Assembly: GCA_947495035.1 (NCBI GenBank)
Contig: CANLXI010000023.1
Span: 54,139 to 118,138, forward strand
Reading direction: 5' to 3'
DNA length: 64,000 nt
DNA from: an uncultured Granulosicoccus sp.
GTDB lineage: Bacteria; Pseudomonadota; Gammaproteobacteria; Granulosicoccales; Granulosicoccaceae
Part shown: positions 44,601 through 52,717 of the stretch, piece after piece
Position numbering within the stretch: position 1 is the first letter of the stretch
Layout: each line of letters opens with the position of its first letter
Notes under the pieces: model-generated
Databases searched by the model: none
Seen by the model: the letters and a program-made list of their open reading frames with translations, nothing else
Told to the model about the DNA's origin: nothing
Program-made: the position numbers and the translations under genes

Positions 44601-46799
44601 AATGGCAACCAGTCGAGCGCCAGCCTTGTCATCACGGTTGAGTCCGAGCCAGTCGATGAACCGCCCGTGGCAGCGTTCACGGTGGCATCACCGATCGAAG
44701 GCTCCACGGTCAGCTTTGTCAATGACTCGACCGACGATGGTCAGATCGCCAGTGTTCTGTGGAATTTTGGTGACGCGACCGAAACCGGACAATCCGATCA
44801 GCACAACCCGAGCTACAGCTATTCTTCGGTGGGTGACTACACGGTGACGTTGACCGTTGTGGACGATGCCGGCCAGATGGATACAGCCACGCAAGTGATC
44901 ACGATCACCGAGCTGGACGACGAAGGTGAACCCCTGCTTGCGTCGGTAACGGCCAGCGCGGTGTCCGGCGAAGCGCCTTTCGATGTCACTCTGGATGCCT
45001 CCGGTAGTAGTGGTGGACAGGGTGATCTGAGCTACCAGTGGTTGGTGTCACGACTTGACCAGTCCGGCGAGCCGTTGGCAGAAGACAGCATCAGCGCAAC
45101 GGGTATCAGTGTCGAGACTCAGCTGACGGTTGCCGGGGAATACGCGGTCACCCTGACCGTGCGTGACGAACTGGAGGCGGAGTCCGTTGCCACTCTGATG
45201 TTGACCGTCAATGCCGCCGACCCGAACAATGGCGTGACCCCTGAAGATGCCGCGCGATTGCTGGCACAGGCCACATTCGGGCCGAGTAGTGAATCGATTG
45301 CCAGAGTTCAGACTCTGGGCCTTGAAGGCTGGATCGACGAGCAGTTGAGCCTGCCGATGGGTGCACCGCATCTGGACTTCGTGCGGGCCCACAGCAATGG
45401 CAGCCGTCAGGAACCGCGGCATGAGGTCTGGTGGCGTGATGTGGTCAATGGGGAAGACCAGTTGCGTCAGCGCGTGGCCTTCGCGCTGAGTCAGATATTC
45501 GTGGTCTCCGATCAGGGATACACCCTGGGTAACGCGCAATACGGTGTGACCCACTATTACGATCAGCTGCAGGAGGGCGCCTTTGGCAATTACCGCGACC
45601 TGCTGGAAACGGTCACGCTCAGTCCGGTGATGGGGGTCTATCTGAGCATGTTGCAGAATCAGCGTGGGGAGATGCAGGGCAATACACGGGCTGACGAAAA
45701 CTTCGCACGTGAAGTCCTGCAACTGTTCAGTATCGGCCTGTACGAATTGAACATCGATGGCACCCAGAAGAAATCGGGTGGCAAGCCCATTCATACCTAT
45801 ACGCAGGAGCAGATCGAGGAATACTCACGGGTCTTTACCGGCTGGAACTTCGGTGGCGCTACCGACTGGACTCTGGCTGCCATCAACAGCCGTGCCGACA
45901 AGATCGCGCCCATGCAAGCCTGGCCCGAGTATCATGATAACGGTGCAAAAGCCCTGTTGGGAGGCGTGACGCTGGCGGCCGGACAGAGTGCGGAGCTGGA
46001 TCTGCAGATGGCTCTGGACACCATCGCAGGCCATGCCAATGTGGCTCCCTTCATGTCGAAGCAGTTGATCCAGAGAATGGTCACGAGCAACCCGACACCT
46101 GCCTATGTGGCTCGAGTCAGCCGTGTGTTCAATGACAATGGTCAGGGCGAGAGAGGCGATCTCGGCGCTGTCGTCAAGGCGATTCTGCTCGATGAAGAAG
46201 CCCGGTCCGGGCATCTGAATATCAAGGATTTCGGTAAATTGCGTGAGCCGATCCTGCGCCTGTCGCATTTGTGGCGAGCGTTCAATGTCAGCGTGGGTTC
46301 GCAGAGTGTAAACGGGGTGTACAACACGGCTTCTCCCCATCTGAAGGATCTGGATTCGGTGGGTGGCCAGGCCGTACTGAAGTCCCCCTCGGTCTTCAAT
46401 TTCTTTCATCCGGACTATGCGCCGCTGGGGCCGATCTACAGCAGTGGCAAAGTGGCACCTGAGGCAGAGATCTATACCGAGGACAAGATCCTGCTGATGA
46501 CCAACCGTATAGACCGGCAGATACAGTACGAGCATGATGATGGCGACAGCAATGCCCGGAAGTCGTCCTATATCGATCTGTCCCGAGAAAGGGCGCTGGC
46601 CGCGGTCAGTACCGATGCCTTGCTGGACAGGCTCGATCTGCTGTTGCTCTCGGGCAGCATGAGTGATGGACTGCGCGATATCCTGAGCAATCATCTGGAA
46701 TCGCTGCCGTCGGCGGACACCCGGGAAGGCCAATCTCGACGAGTGCGTGATGCTCTGAGCCTGATCATGGCATCGCCCGATTATCTGGTTCAAATGTAA
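41634..46799 (+). CDS. Large exported DUF1800 protein with repeated beta domains and PKD domains
   Basis: A 1721-residue protein with a signal peptide (YLAAAVLLSCLLSPAFA). It has two repeats of a beta domain (about residues 43-385) marked by GWNN and RLDDI/RLDNI, a PKD/Ig-like domain (about 390-480), two more copies of the beta domain (480-825) and about four PKD-like domains (825-1200; FDFGDGS, WDFGDGA, WNFGDAT). The C-terminal DUF1800 domain (from about 1200) has RLLAQATFGPS, RVAFALSQIFVVSD and REVLQLFSIGLYEL. The ATG at 41634 is chosen because AGGAG lies eight bases upstream. DUF1800 function is unknown and it is normally paired with DUF1501, as here. Confidence 0.88.
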   Translation: MPRLARKPHVAMPSKGLRGSLRKGYLAAAVLLSCLLSPAFATTYSDAESGVGDWQVYDQSPAGAEIVTEYDDILESQVIETRGVGRNNGYLLGGTSAENGWNNTSEFHANWRMQVTEAYTLYIRIDTSDGWRYLTYSNSNSDALANSTGQYIRYGLGSSSTDGTWRVFSRDLASDLTNAQPENTLLAVNGFLVRGSMRLDDITLATEAVNQTVLPPVSSVVDATAEDGSTAGWKIFDNSPAGATIAVVSDELSGSLVYETTGAGRSNGYQLGGLDTVDGWNNQSEFQLDWDMRVSENYQVYVRVDTANGWRYLVYSNSNSDSLLASNGRNIGFGLGSTSKDGQWHTFSRDLAADLEIGEPGNTLIAVHGLLIRGSLRLDNIRLSAADDVEAIAPEARIAGGDQVLLIGDIVELDGSGSTDDSAVAAYQWTDESGTVLGSDPVLSVSAESAGLFTYQLTVTDDEGLSDSATTTLTVQDGSVATIYEDGEDSSTSRWRIADASPSGATVENIVDADQGSRVIELSGTDQQNSFVIGHHNSQAPGWNNFHQTHLRWSMQTDGGFSVYVQLETADGLRYLIYDQYSTDRGSDSASSLRFGLGSGAHDGHWQTFTRNVYEDLATFQPDNALIAVHGVQFRGSFRVDDIQMFIATDGGGGDEGPVYEDAEDSSIARWRITDTTPGGAVVANVQDNERNSRVIELSGNGQANAYLIGNTDSRGAGWNNTEQSHLRWSMKTDAGFSVNVPVETTQGFRYLIYDQYNGNRGNSSSSNLRYGLGSSAHDNTWQTFTRNVRQDLAALQPDNELIAVHGVQFRGDFRVDDIRMLTVTDALPLAALSASPLEGDGPLLASFDASESSDDNGIVSYSFDFGDGSEPVSGEQDEASHVYPLAGSYTAVVTVTDTAGQQSSDQVTIQVLDDSQAPTANLVASVSEGEAPLTTVFDASGSSDNQAIVSYAWDFGDGAVQQGEDLVSISHEYTEAGEYTARVTVSDANGNQSSASLVITVESEPVDEPPVAAFTVASPIEGSTVSFVNDSTDDGQIASVLWNFGDATETGQSDQHNPSYSYSSVGDYTVTLTVVDDAGQMDTATQVITITELDDEGEPLLASVTASAVSGEAPFDVTLDASGSSGGQGDLSYQWLVSRLDQSGEPLAEDSISATGISVETQLTVAGEYAVTLTVRDELEAESVATLMLTVNAADPNNGVTPEDAARLLAQATFGPSSESIARVQTLGLEGWIDEQLSLPMGAPHLDFVRAHSNGSRQEPRHEVWWRDVVNGEDQLRQRVAFALSQIFVVSDQGYTLGNAQYGVTHYYDQLQEGAFGNYRDLLETVTLSPVMGVYLSMLQNQRGEMQGNTRADENFAREVLQLFSIGLYELNIDGTQKKSGGKPIHTYTQEQIEEYSRVFTGWNFGGATDWTLAAINSRADKIAPMQAWPEYHDNGAKALLGGVTLAAGQSAELDLQMALDTIAGHANVAPFMSKQLIQRMVTSNPTPAYVARVSRVFNDNGQGERGDLGAVVKAILLDEEARSGHLNIKDFGKLREPILRLSHLWRAFNVSVGSQSVNGVYNTASPHLKDLDSVGGQAVLKSPSVFNFFHPDYAPLGPIYSSGKVAPEAEIYTEDKILLMTNRIDRQIQYEHDDGDSNARKSSYIDLSRERALAAVSTDALLDRLDLLLLSGSMSDGLRDILSNHLESLPSADTREGQSRRVRDALSLIMASPDYLVQM

Positions 46800-46809
46800 G
46801 GAGCACTTG

Positions 46810-48210
46810 ATGAACAGACACTATCAAGCACGACGTCGATTCCTGAAGCGCTCGCTGGCCTGTGCAATTGCCGGCAGCGGTGCCGGTGCCATGAGTGGCA
46901 AGTTGAGCCTGGTTGGTTCCGCTCTGGCGGACTCCAGTAATTTTGCAGGCACGAATGATTACAAGGCACTGGTCTGCGTCTTTCTGTACGGCGGCAGTGA
47001 TTCGTTCAACCTGTTCGTACCGTCCGACAGTGCTCGCTATGCGGAATACAGCAGCGCGCGCGGAAGTCTGGCCCTGGATCAGAGTCAATTGCTGCCAGCC
47101 AGTGATGGCATCGTCAGTTTCAACGGCAATCTGCCCGGTATTCGACAGCTTTATGAAGATGGCAATGCCGCCATCGTGGCCAATGCCGGCAATCTGATTC
47201 AGCCGGTCACCCGCAGCAGCCTTCTCAACGGCTCGGCGTCCATACCGGCTGACCTGTTCGCGCACAACCATCAGCAGGAACAATGGCAGAAAGGTCTGGC
47301 GAGTCAGCCAACGTCTGTTGTCGGTGCCGGCTGGGGCGGACGAATGGCCGATCTGTTGCGGGATGCCAATGCCGGTTCGACCTTGCCACCATCCTTTACG
47401 GTGGCAGGCAGCAACTACTTCCAGTCGGGCAACCAGACATCACCGATTTCGATCAATGCGAAGTCCGGGGCCAAGCTGCTTGACTACCTGGATGCCAACA
47501 GCTACAGCAGCAATGCGGGCCGGGATGCCGCGATGTCACAGATTCTAGCGTTGCAGAACGATCACATACTCAAGCAGTTTGCCGGCGAGTCCTTCGGACG
47601 CGCTCGTGACAGCTCGCGGCTACTGGCGTCCGTCATGAATCAACACGGGCCTTCCAGCCTGGATTTCAATACCGAAAACAGCAATCTGGGAGAACAGCTG
47701 CAGATGGTCGCTCGATTGATCGCGGGTCGTGAAATCATGGGGCAGAAGCGGCAGATCTACTTTGTCGGAATGGGCGGTTGGGATACCCATGACGCACAGT
47801 CTCCTCGACTGGAGCAATTGACCGCGGACCTGGACAAGGGGCTCAGCAGCTTTCAGCAGGAATTGGCAGCCCTAGGTGTGGCCGATGCGGTCACGACCTT
47901 CACCGCATCGGACTTCGGGCGAACCCTGACGGTCAACGGTGACGGTTCGGATCACGGCTGGGGAGGTCATTACCTGGTCATGGGCGGCGCCGTCAACGGG
48001 CGGAAGCTGGTGGGAGATTGGCCCAGCTACGCCATCGGCGGAAATGATGACACCGGTGACAAGGGGCGTGTCATTCCTTCCATGTCGGTAAACCAGTATG
48101 GTGCAGCCCTGGCGTCGTGGATGGGATTGTCCAATTCCGATATCGCTGGCATTTTTCCTGATCTGAGCAATTTTGACGATAGCTGGATAAACTACGGACT
48201 GTTCACCTGA
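46810..48210 (+). CDS. DUF1501 family protein with Tat signal
   Basis: A 466-residue protein with a twin-arginine signal (ARRRFLKRSLACAIAGSGAGAM), so it is exported folded. LVCVFLYGGSDSFNLFVP, AHNHQQEQWQKG, GGWDTHDAQ and SDFGRTLTVNGDGSDHGWGGHYLVMGG match the DUF1501 family, which resembles the sulfatase/phosphatase superfamily. The His and Asp residues in these motifs are plausible metal ligands. It follows the DUF1800 gene by 10 bp, with GGAG upstream of the ATG, so the two are one operon. The joint activity is not known. Confidence 0.88.
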   Translation: MNRHYQARRRFLKRSLACAIAGSGAGAMSGKLSLVGSALADSSNFAGTNDYKALVCVFLYGGSDSFNLFVPSDSARYAEYSSARGSLALDQSQLLPASDGIVSFNGNLPGIRQLYEDGNAAIVANAGNLIQPVTRSSLLNGSASIPADLFAHNHQQEQWQKGLASQPTSVVGAGWGGRMADLLRDANAGSTLPPSFTVAGSNYFQSGNQTSPISINAKSGAKLLDYLDANSYSSNAGRDAAMSQILALQNDHILKQFAGESFGRARDSSRLLASVMNQHGPSSLDFNTENSNLGEQLQMVARLIAGREIMGQKRQIYFVGMGGWDTHDAQSPRLEQLTADLDKGLSSFQQELAALGVADAVTTFTASDFGRTLTVNGDGSDHGWGGHYLVMGGAVNGRKLVGDWPSYAIGGNDDTGDKGRVIPSMSVNQYGAALASWMGLSNSDIAGIFPDLSNFDDSWINYGLFT

Positions 48211-48238
48211 CGGCACTGTCCGGAAAGCGGTTTATCCG

Positions 48239-48889
48239 ATGAAATTCAGACTCCATTGCTTTGCCCAATCGGGTAACGCCTACAAGGCTGCCCTGATGCT
48301 GAACCTGTGTTCTGCAGACTGGGAGCCTGTATTCGTTGATTTCTTCAATGGCGCCACCCGTAGCGATGAGTATCTCGAGCTCAACGAGATGGGTGAAGTG
48401 CCTACCCTGGAAGCCAAGAATGTCACGCTGGCGCAATCGGGGGTCATTCTCGACTATCTGGCAGATGCCTTCGAGCAATATGACGCCAGTTCGGTACCCC
48501 AGCACCGGGAAGTCCTGCGCTGGATTCTGTTTGACAACCACAAGTTGACAGGCAGTGTTGCTCCGCTGCGCTTCATTCGGCAATTCACCGATCAGGGTGA
48601 GAACGACGTGACCGCGTTTCTCCATCGTCGCGCGACAGCGGCGCTGACAGTGCTCGATCGTCGACTCGACAAATCGGAGTTCGTTACCGGCGATGAACCG
48701 ACCATCGCCGATATTTCCCTGTGTGGCTATCTGTTCTGGCCTGACGAAATCGGCTATGGCTCCTGGCAGGATTTTCCCGCCATCGAAGTCTGGCTGGAAC
48801 GTATCAGGCTGCTCCCGGGCTGGGAACACCCCTACAAACTGATGCCGGGCTACCCCCTCGAGAAGGACGAGTCCGAGGACGAATCCTGA
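48239..48889 (+). CDS. Glutathione S-transferase family protein
   Basis: A 216-residue cytosolic GST-like protein. The N-terminal thioredoxin-fold domain has MKFRLHCFAQSGNAYKAALML, the conserved cis-proline in GEVPTLEAKN and the glutathione-binding AQSGVILDYLAD. A helical C-terminal domain carries DEPTIADISLCGYLFW. A serine or tyrosine near residue 11 would be the catalytic residue. Substrate is unknown. It lies 28 bp after the DUF1501 gene and may be read from the same promoter, though no functional link is evident. Confidence 0.85.
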   Translation: MKFRLHCFAQSGNAYKAALMLNLCSADWEPVFVDFFNGATRSDEYLELNEMGEVPTLEAKNVTLAQSGVILDYLADAFEQYDASSVPQHREVLRWILFDNHKLTGSVAPLRFIRQFTDQGENDVTAFLHRRATAALTVLDRRLDKSEFVTGDEPTIADISLCGYLFWPDEIGYGSWQDFPAIEVWLERIRLLPGWEHPYKLMPGYPLEKDESEDES

Positions 48890-49095
48890 CAGGCGAGAGC
48901 CCTTGATGGCGCTCTTCCGGTTCGCCGCCGCCCGATAACGGAAGTTACCCAGGCCCCGCTTTTCTTGCTTTCCGACCACGGCCAGTACGGCTGGTGGAAG
49001 GCGTCTGCGTCACAAACAGCCTCTTCGATGGTGTGAAAACTGCTGTAGTGGTCGCTAAGAGATTGATTGAGAAGAGAATCGAGAGCGCCAACGAG

Positions 49096-50775
49096 ATGCA
49101 GGGCCTGACTTTCCGTCGTGTGTGGCAACACGCTGCAAAACACCACATCGTGGCTCTTTGGCGCCGGTGGCTGATGCTGCTCGGCCTGTTGATCAGTACC
49201 TGCCTGTTGATGAACGGGGCGGTCTGGTCGGCTGAGTCTGTCATTGCGGACGAGCAGGGTCAGGCCGCCAGCGAAACGCACGCGATCATCAACGATCTGG
49301 AAATCACGCGACGCGTCCTTGGTGGGGATGATGCAGAGTTCGGCGACTGGCCGTCCATGGTGGTCATCGCCACTGCCGGTATCTTCCCGCTGGAAGACCG
49401 GTTCTTTTGTGCTGGAACCCTGGTGGCCGAGCGTTATGTGCTGACTGCGGCCCATTGCCTGTTCGATATCTATGGCAGGCTGGAGGAGGTATCCAGCTTG
49501 CGAATTGTCGCCGGCATCCATGATCTGTCCGATGACGAAGGATTTGAGGAAATCGATGTCACCAACATCATCCTCCATCCGGACTATGACAACTCGCTCG
49601 AATCTCCCCCTGATGACATAGCCTTGCTGGAGCTGTCGAACACGGTGGATGCCCCTGTCGGACAGCTGTTTGCCGGGGAGACGGAAGAGTACACCGATAC
49701 GCTGGGCTTTATTCTCGGCTGGGGAGCGACGCGTTACAGCAACGATCAGGCCAGTGGATATCCGACGATCTTGCAGGAAGCTCGCGTGCCGTTGGTGTCG
49801 CTGGAGACCTGTAACGCACCCATTTCCTACAACGGGCTTCTCGAGCAGGAGCAATTGTGTGCAGGTTTCAGCACTGGAGCGGTGGATACCTGCGCCGGTG
49901 ATAGTGGTGGACCCTTGTACATTCTCGACAGTGGTCAGCCTGTGCAGGTGGGTATTACCAGTTTCGGCAATGGCTGCGCTCAAGCGAATTTCTACGGTAT
50001 CTACACCAATATTTCGCACTATATTCCGTGGCTGAGTGATTACATCAGCGTGCCCGAACAGTCTGCCGATCTTGTGGCCAGTCGTCAGGCGAGTGCATCG
50101 ACGGACAGTTCACCCAAGGGGGCGGATGGGACAGCCAGTACCCGGTCTGGTGGTGCGCTGAACCCGGCCGTCATGCTGTTGCTCGTGTTGGCTGCTGCGT
50201 TGCGTCTGACAGGATGCAGTGCCCACTCCACTGAAAAACCGGATCTGACCGATGCTGACCGGCAACTGGAATTCAACAAGGGCGGGCAGCGAGCCGGTAT
50301 CGACGCCTTGCGTCTGGGTCTTGATCGGGAAGCGGTCATGCAGGCACTACCGGCCAGATTCTGGCAGGAGCCGCAATGCCGGACAGGCAAGACTGCGGTG
50401 CGTGGCACGGGCCGCCTGTTCATGACAGAGCAGTGCTTTGTTCTGGCCAGGGAAGACCAGAGACTGGCTGACTGGCGCGTACCGCAGATCTCCTATGTGC
50501 TCATCGCCGGAAAACTGTCGAGAATCGACCTGGTTCTGATCATGGACGGCGATCGTGGAGAGAACCCCGACGCTGCCACGGCCCCGGCCGAAGCGCTGGA
50601 CTCTCGGCTGGCCGAGCTGTTGAATACGCGCTACCGCCAACCGGTCGAGCCCCACCTGTGGCGACAATGGCAGGATCAGATCCGCTTCCAGCCAGGCAGG
50701 GGCTTGCAGTTCATTGATGGAAAGCTGGCGAAATCGCTGCCGGTATTACTCGACAGCGATCCTCGATTTGACTGA
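49096..50775 (+). CDS. Trypsin-like serine protease (S1) with GlyGly-like membrane tail and extra C-terminal domain
   Basis: A 559-residue exported protease. A hydrophobic segment (LMLLGLLISTCLLMNGAVWSA) is followed by a propeptide, an activation-like site RRVLGG and the S1 triad His120 (TAAHC), Asp174 (DDIALLEL) and Ser270 (AGDSGGPL). After a Ser/Gly linker comes SGGALNPAVMLLLVLAAALRL, like the GlyGly-CTERM sorting tail of many marine proteases. Here it does not end the protein. TGCSAHS and about 185 further residues follow, which look like a separate lipoprotein. A GTG at 48994 would lengthen the N-terminus. The ATG at 49096 puts the signal segment near the end. Confidence 0.82.
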   Translation: MQGLTFRRVWQHAAKHHIVALWRRWLMLLGLLISTCLLMNGAVWSAESVIADEQGQAASETHAIINDLEITRRVLGGDDAEFGDWPSMVVIATAGIFPLEDRFFCAGTLVAERYVLTAAHCLFDIYGRLEEVSSLRIVAGIHDLSDDEGFEEIDVTNIILHPDYDNSLESPPDDIALLELSNTVDAPVGQLFAGETEEYTDTLGFILGWGATRYSNDQASGYPTILQEARVPLVSLETCNAPISYNGLLEQEQLCAGFSTGAVDTCAGDSGGPLYILDSGQPVQVGITSFGNGCAQANFYGIYTNISHYIPWLSDYISVPEQSADLVASRQASASTDSSPKGADGTASTRSGGALNPAVMLLLVLAAALRLTGCSAHSTEKPDLTDADRQLEFNKGGQRAGIDALRLGLDREAVMQALPARFWQEPQCRTGKTAVRGTGRLFMTEQCFVLAREDQRLADWRVPQISYVLIAGKLSRIDLVLIMDGDRGENPDAATAPAEALDSRLAELLNTRYRQPVEPHLWRQWQDQIRFQPGRGLQFIDGKLAKSLPVLLDSDPRFD

Positions 50776-50792
50776 GCCGAGCCGAGCCGAGT
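50774..50792. repeat. Short GAGCC pentamer repeat
   Basis: Three copies of GAGCC plus a partial copy stand directly at the stop of the protease gene. Confidence 0.7.
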
Positions 50793-50835
50793 CGGGGCGG
50801 AACTGGACAACGCCAGCAAGCCTGAGCACACTGCC

Positions 50836-50891
50836 GTCCCACGTCCCACGTCCCACGTCCCACGTCCCACGTCCCACGTCCCACGTCCCAC
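50836..50891. repeat. GTCCCAC heptamer array
   Basis: Eight perfect tandem copies of the 7-bp unit GTCCCAC stand in the gap between the protease gene and phoU. Confidence 0.97.
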
Positions 50892-50917
50892 GAAGCACGA
50901 AGCACGAAGCACGAAGC
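50892..50917. repeat. GAAGCAC heptamer array
   Basis: Almost four copies of a second 7-bp unit, GAAGCAC, directly follow the GTCCCAC array. The two units share only the final CAC, so a switch of unit occurs at the boundary. Confidence 0.95.
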
Positions 50918-50932
50918 TCAGGCACTGCACCC

Positions 50933-50952
50933 GGATCAGCTTCATCTGATCC
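50933..50952 (-). other. Hairpin downstream of phoU
   Basis: A perfect 7-bp stem GGATCAG with a 6-nt loop starts 20 bp after the phoU stop. It lacks a T tract, so it may be a weak or Rho-dependent end of the pst transcript. Confidence 0.35.
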
Positions 50953-50973
50953 AGGTCAGCAGTGACCAATGAA

Positions 50974-51690
50974 CTACTTGATGAATTCCGATCGGATCTT
51001 GTCGAAGCTGGTGTGGCGAATGTCACGCCCCTTGACCAGGTAGACGACATATTCGCAGATGTTCACCGAGTGATCGCCGACGCGTTCCAGTGCACGGGCG
51101 CACCAGGTGATCTTGAACAATTTCGATACCTGCCGTGGATCCTCGACCAGGTGTGTACCGAGAAGTCGCTCCAGAGTCCGGTACTCGTTGTTGACGTCCT
51201 CGTCGCGCTGGGCAATGGCCAGTGCCGCATCCACGTCCAATCGGGCAAACGCATCCAGAGAGTCGTGCAGCATGGACTTCACCAGTTCACCGAGATGCCG
51301 CAATTCCTTGCGATAACTTGGCAGATCATCCGCCATTTCGGTCAGATCCCGTGAAAACCGGCCCAGCTTTTCAGCTTCATCACCGATTCTCTCCAAATCG
51401 GTGATCACTTTGATGACCGTCACGATCAGTCGTAGATCGCTGGCAGCCGGTTGGCGACGGGCCAGCACCTGGGTGCAATCCTCGTCGATGTCGACTTCCA
51501 TGCGGTTGATTTCGTGATCACTCTCGGCAACCTTGGTCGCCAGGTCGTTATCGGCTTCCAACAGGGCCGTCAGACCATTGGTGACCTGTTGCTCGACCAG
51601 GCCTCCCATGGTGAGAACCTTGTTGCGGATATCCTCCAGTTCCAGATTGAACTGTTGAGAGATATGTTGATCAAGATGGAGCTTGTCCAT
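50974..51690 (-). CDS. phoU: Phosphate signalling complex protein PhoU
   Basis: A 238-residue all-helical protein that links PstB and PhoR and damps Pho regulon signalling when phosphate is plentiful. The two PhoU repeats are visible with metal-binding E/DxxxD motifs (EADNDLATKVAESDHEINRM and DEDVNNEYRTLER). LRLIVTVIKVITDLERIGDEAEK and RALERVGDHSVNICEYVVYL are typical. It is the last gene of the pst operon, 136 bp after pstB. Confidence 0.96.
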   Translation of the reverse strand: MDKLHLDQHISQQFNLELEDIRNKVLTMGGLVEQQVTNGLTALLEADNDLATKVAESDHEINRMEVDIDEDCTQVLARRQPAASDLRLIVTVIKVITDLERIGDEAEKLGRFSRDLTEMADDLPSYRKELRHLGELVKSMLHDSLDAFARLDVDAALAIAQRDEDVNNEYRTLERLLGTHLVEDPRQVSKLFKITWCARALERVGDHSVNICEYVVYLVKGRDIRHTSFDKIRSEFIK

Positions 51691-51826
51691 AAGGGGTACC
51701 CGAGGCCTTTCAGTGAAGACTGATGGTGCAATGTATTGAGAAGATCAGATTCAGGCAACTGCCGCTGTACTTGAACTGCAGATGCATCATCAAGATGCAG
51801 ACAAGTATAGAAGGGAGTTGCGTCTT

Positions 51827-52705
51827 CTAGCCAAATCGACCGGTTATATAGTTTTCTGTCAGCTCATGCTGAGGATTGGTGAAGACATCGTTGGTAGCAT
51901 TGACTTCGACCAGTTTTCCCAGATGAAAGTAGGCTGTACGTTGTGATACACGAGCCGCCTGCTGCATGGAGTGAGTCACGATCGCGATCGCGTAATTCTG
52001 GCGCAACTCGTCGATCAGTTCTTCGATGCGGGCAGTGGCGATGGGGTCGAGTGCCGAGCAGGGCTCATCCATGAGGATGACTTCCGGGCTCACGGCAATG
52101 GAGCGCGCAATGCACAATCGCTGCTGTTGACCACCCGAGAGGCTGGTGCCGGGCGCATCGAGCCGATCCTTGACTTCATCGTAGAGTCCGGCCTTGCGCA
52201 GGCTGTCGACCACGATATCGTCAAGCTCCGCACGATTGCTGGACAGACCATGAATGCGCGGACCATAGGCAACATTGTCGTAGATCGACTTGGCGAAGGG
52301 GTTCGGCTTCTGGAAAACCATGCCTACGCGAGCACGCAGCAGCACCGGATCCAGGTCAGCGCCGTAGAGATCCTCGCCATCCAGAGACAGATCACCGGTG
52401 ACCCTGCAGGACGGGATGGTGTCATTCATGCGATTCAGGCAGCGCAGAAACGTGGATTTTCCGCAGCCGGATGGGCCGATCATGGCAACCACCTCATTGT
52501 TGCCGATGTCCAGATCGACATCGAAAATGGCCTGTTTCTCGCCATAGAAGACGTTGACACCCCGAGAACGCATCTTGGCATTCTCGACCGTGGGCGTGCC
52601 GACGGTTTCGGTCAACTTGTTGAAGGCTTCCTGAGCACTGTCTTTCACTGGATCTCTCGGGATGAAGGAGGTATCGATTGTATCTGTTGCGACTGCTGTA
52701 TTCAT
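51827..52705 (-). CDS. pstB: Phosphate ABC transporter ATP-binding protein PstB
   Basis: A 292-residue ABC ATPase. The Walker A motif is GPSGCGKST, the signature is LSGGQQQRLCIARS and Walker B is VILMDEPCSALDP, the PstB-specific form. VNVFYGEKQAIFDVDLDI and CLNRMNDTIPSCRVTGD are also family markers. It has an N-terminal extension of about 35 residues compared with E. coli PstB. It energises phosphate uptake through PstC/PstA and lies 12 bp after pstA. Confidence 0.97.
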   Translation of the reverse strand: MNTAVATDTIDTSFIPRDPVKDSAQEAFNKLTETVGTPTVENAKMRSRGVNVFYGEKQAIFDVDLDIGNNEVVAMIGPSGCGKSTFLRCLNRMNDTIPSCRVTGDLSLDGEDLYGADLDPVLLRARVGMVFQKPNPFAKSIYDNVAYGPRIHGLSSNRAELDDIVVDSLRKAGLYDEVKDRLDAPGTSLSGGQQQRLCIARSIAVSPEVILMDEPCSALDPIATARIEELIDELRQNYAIAIVTHSMQQAARVSQRTAYFHLGKLVEVNATNDVFTNPQHELTENYITGRFG

Positions 52706-52717
52706 GATTCGTATCTC

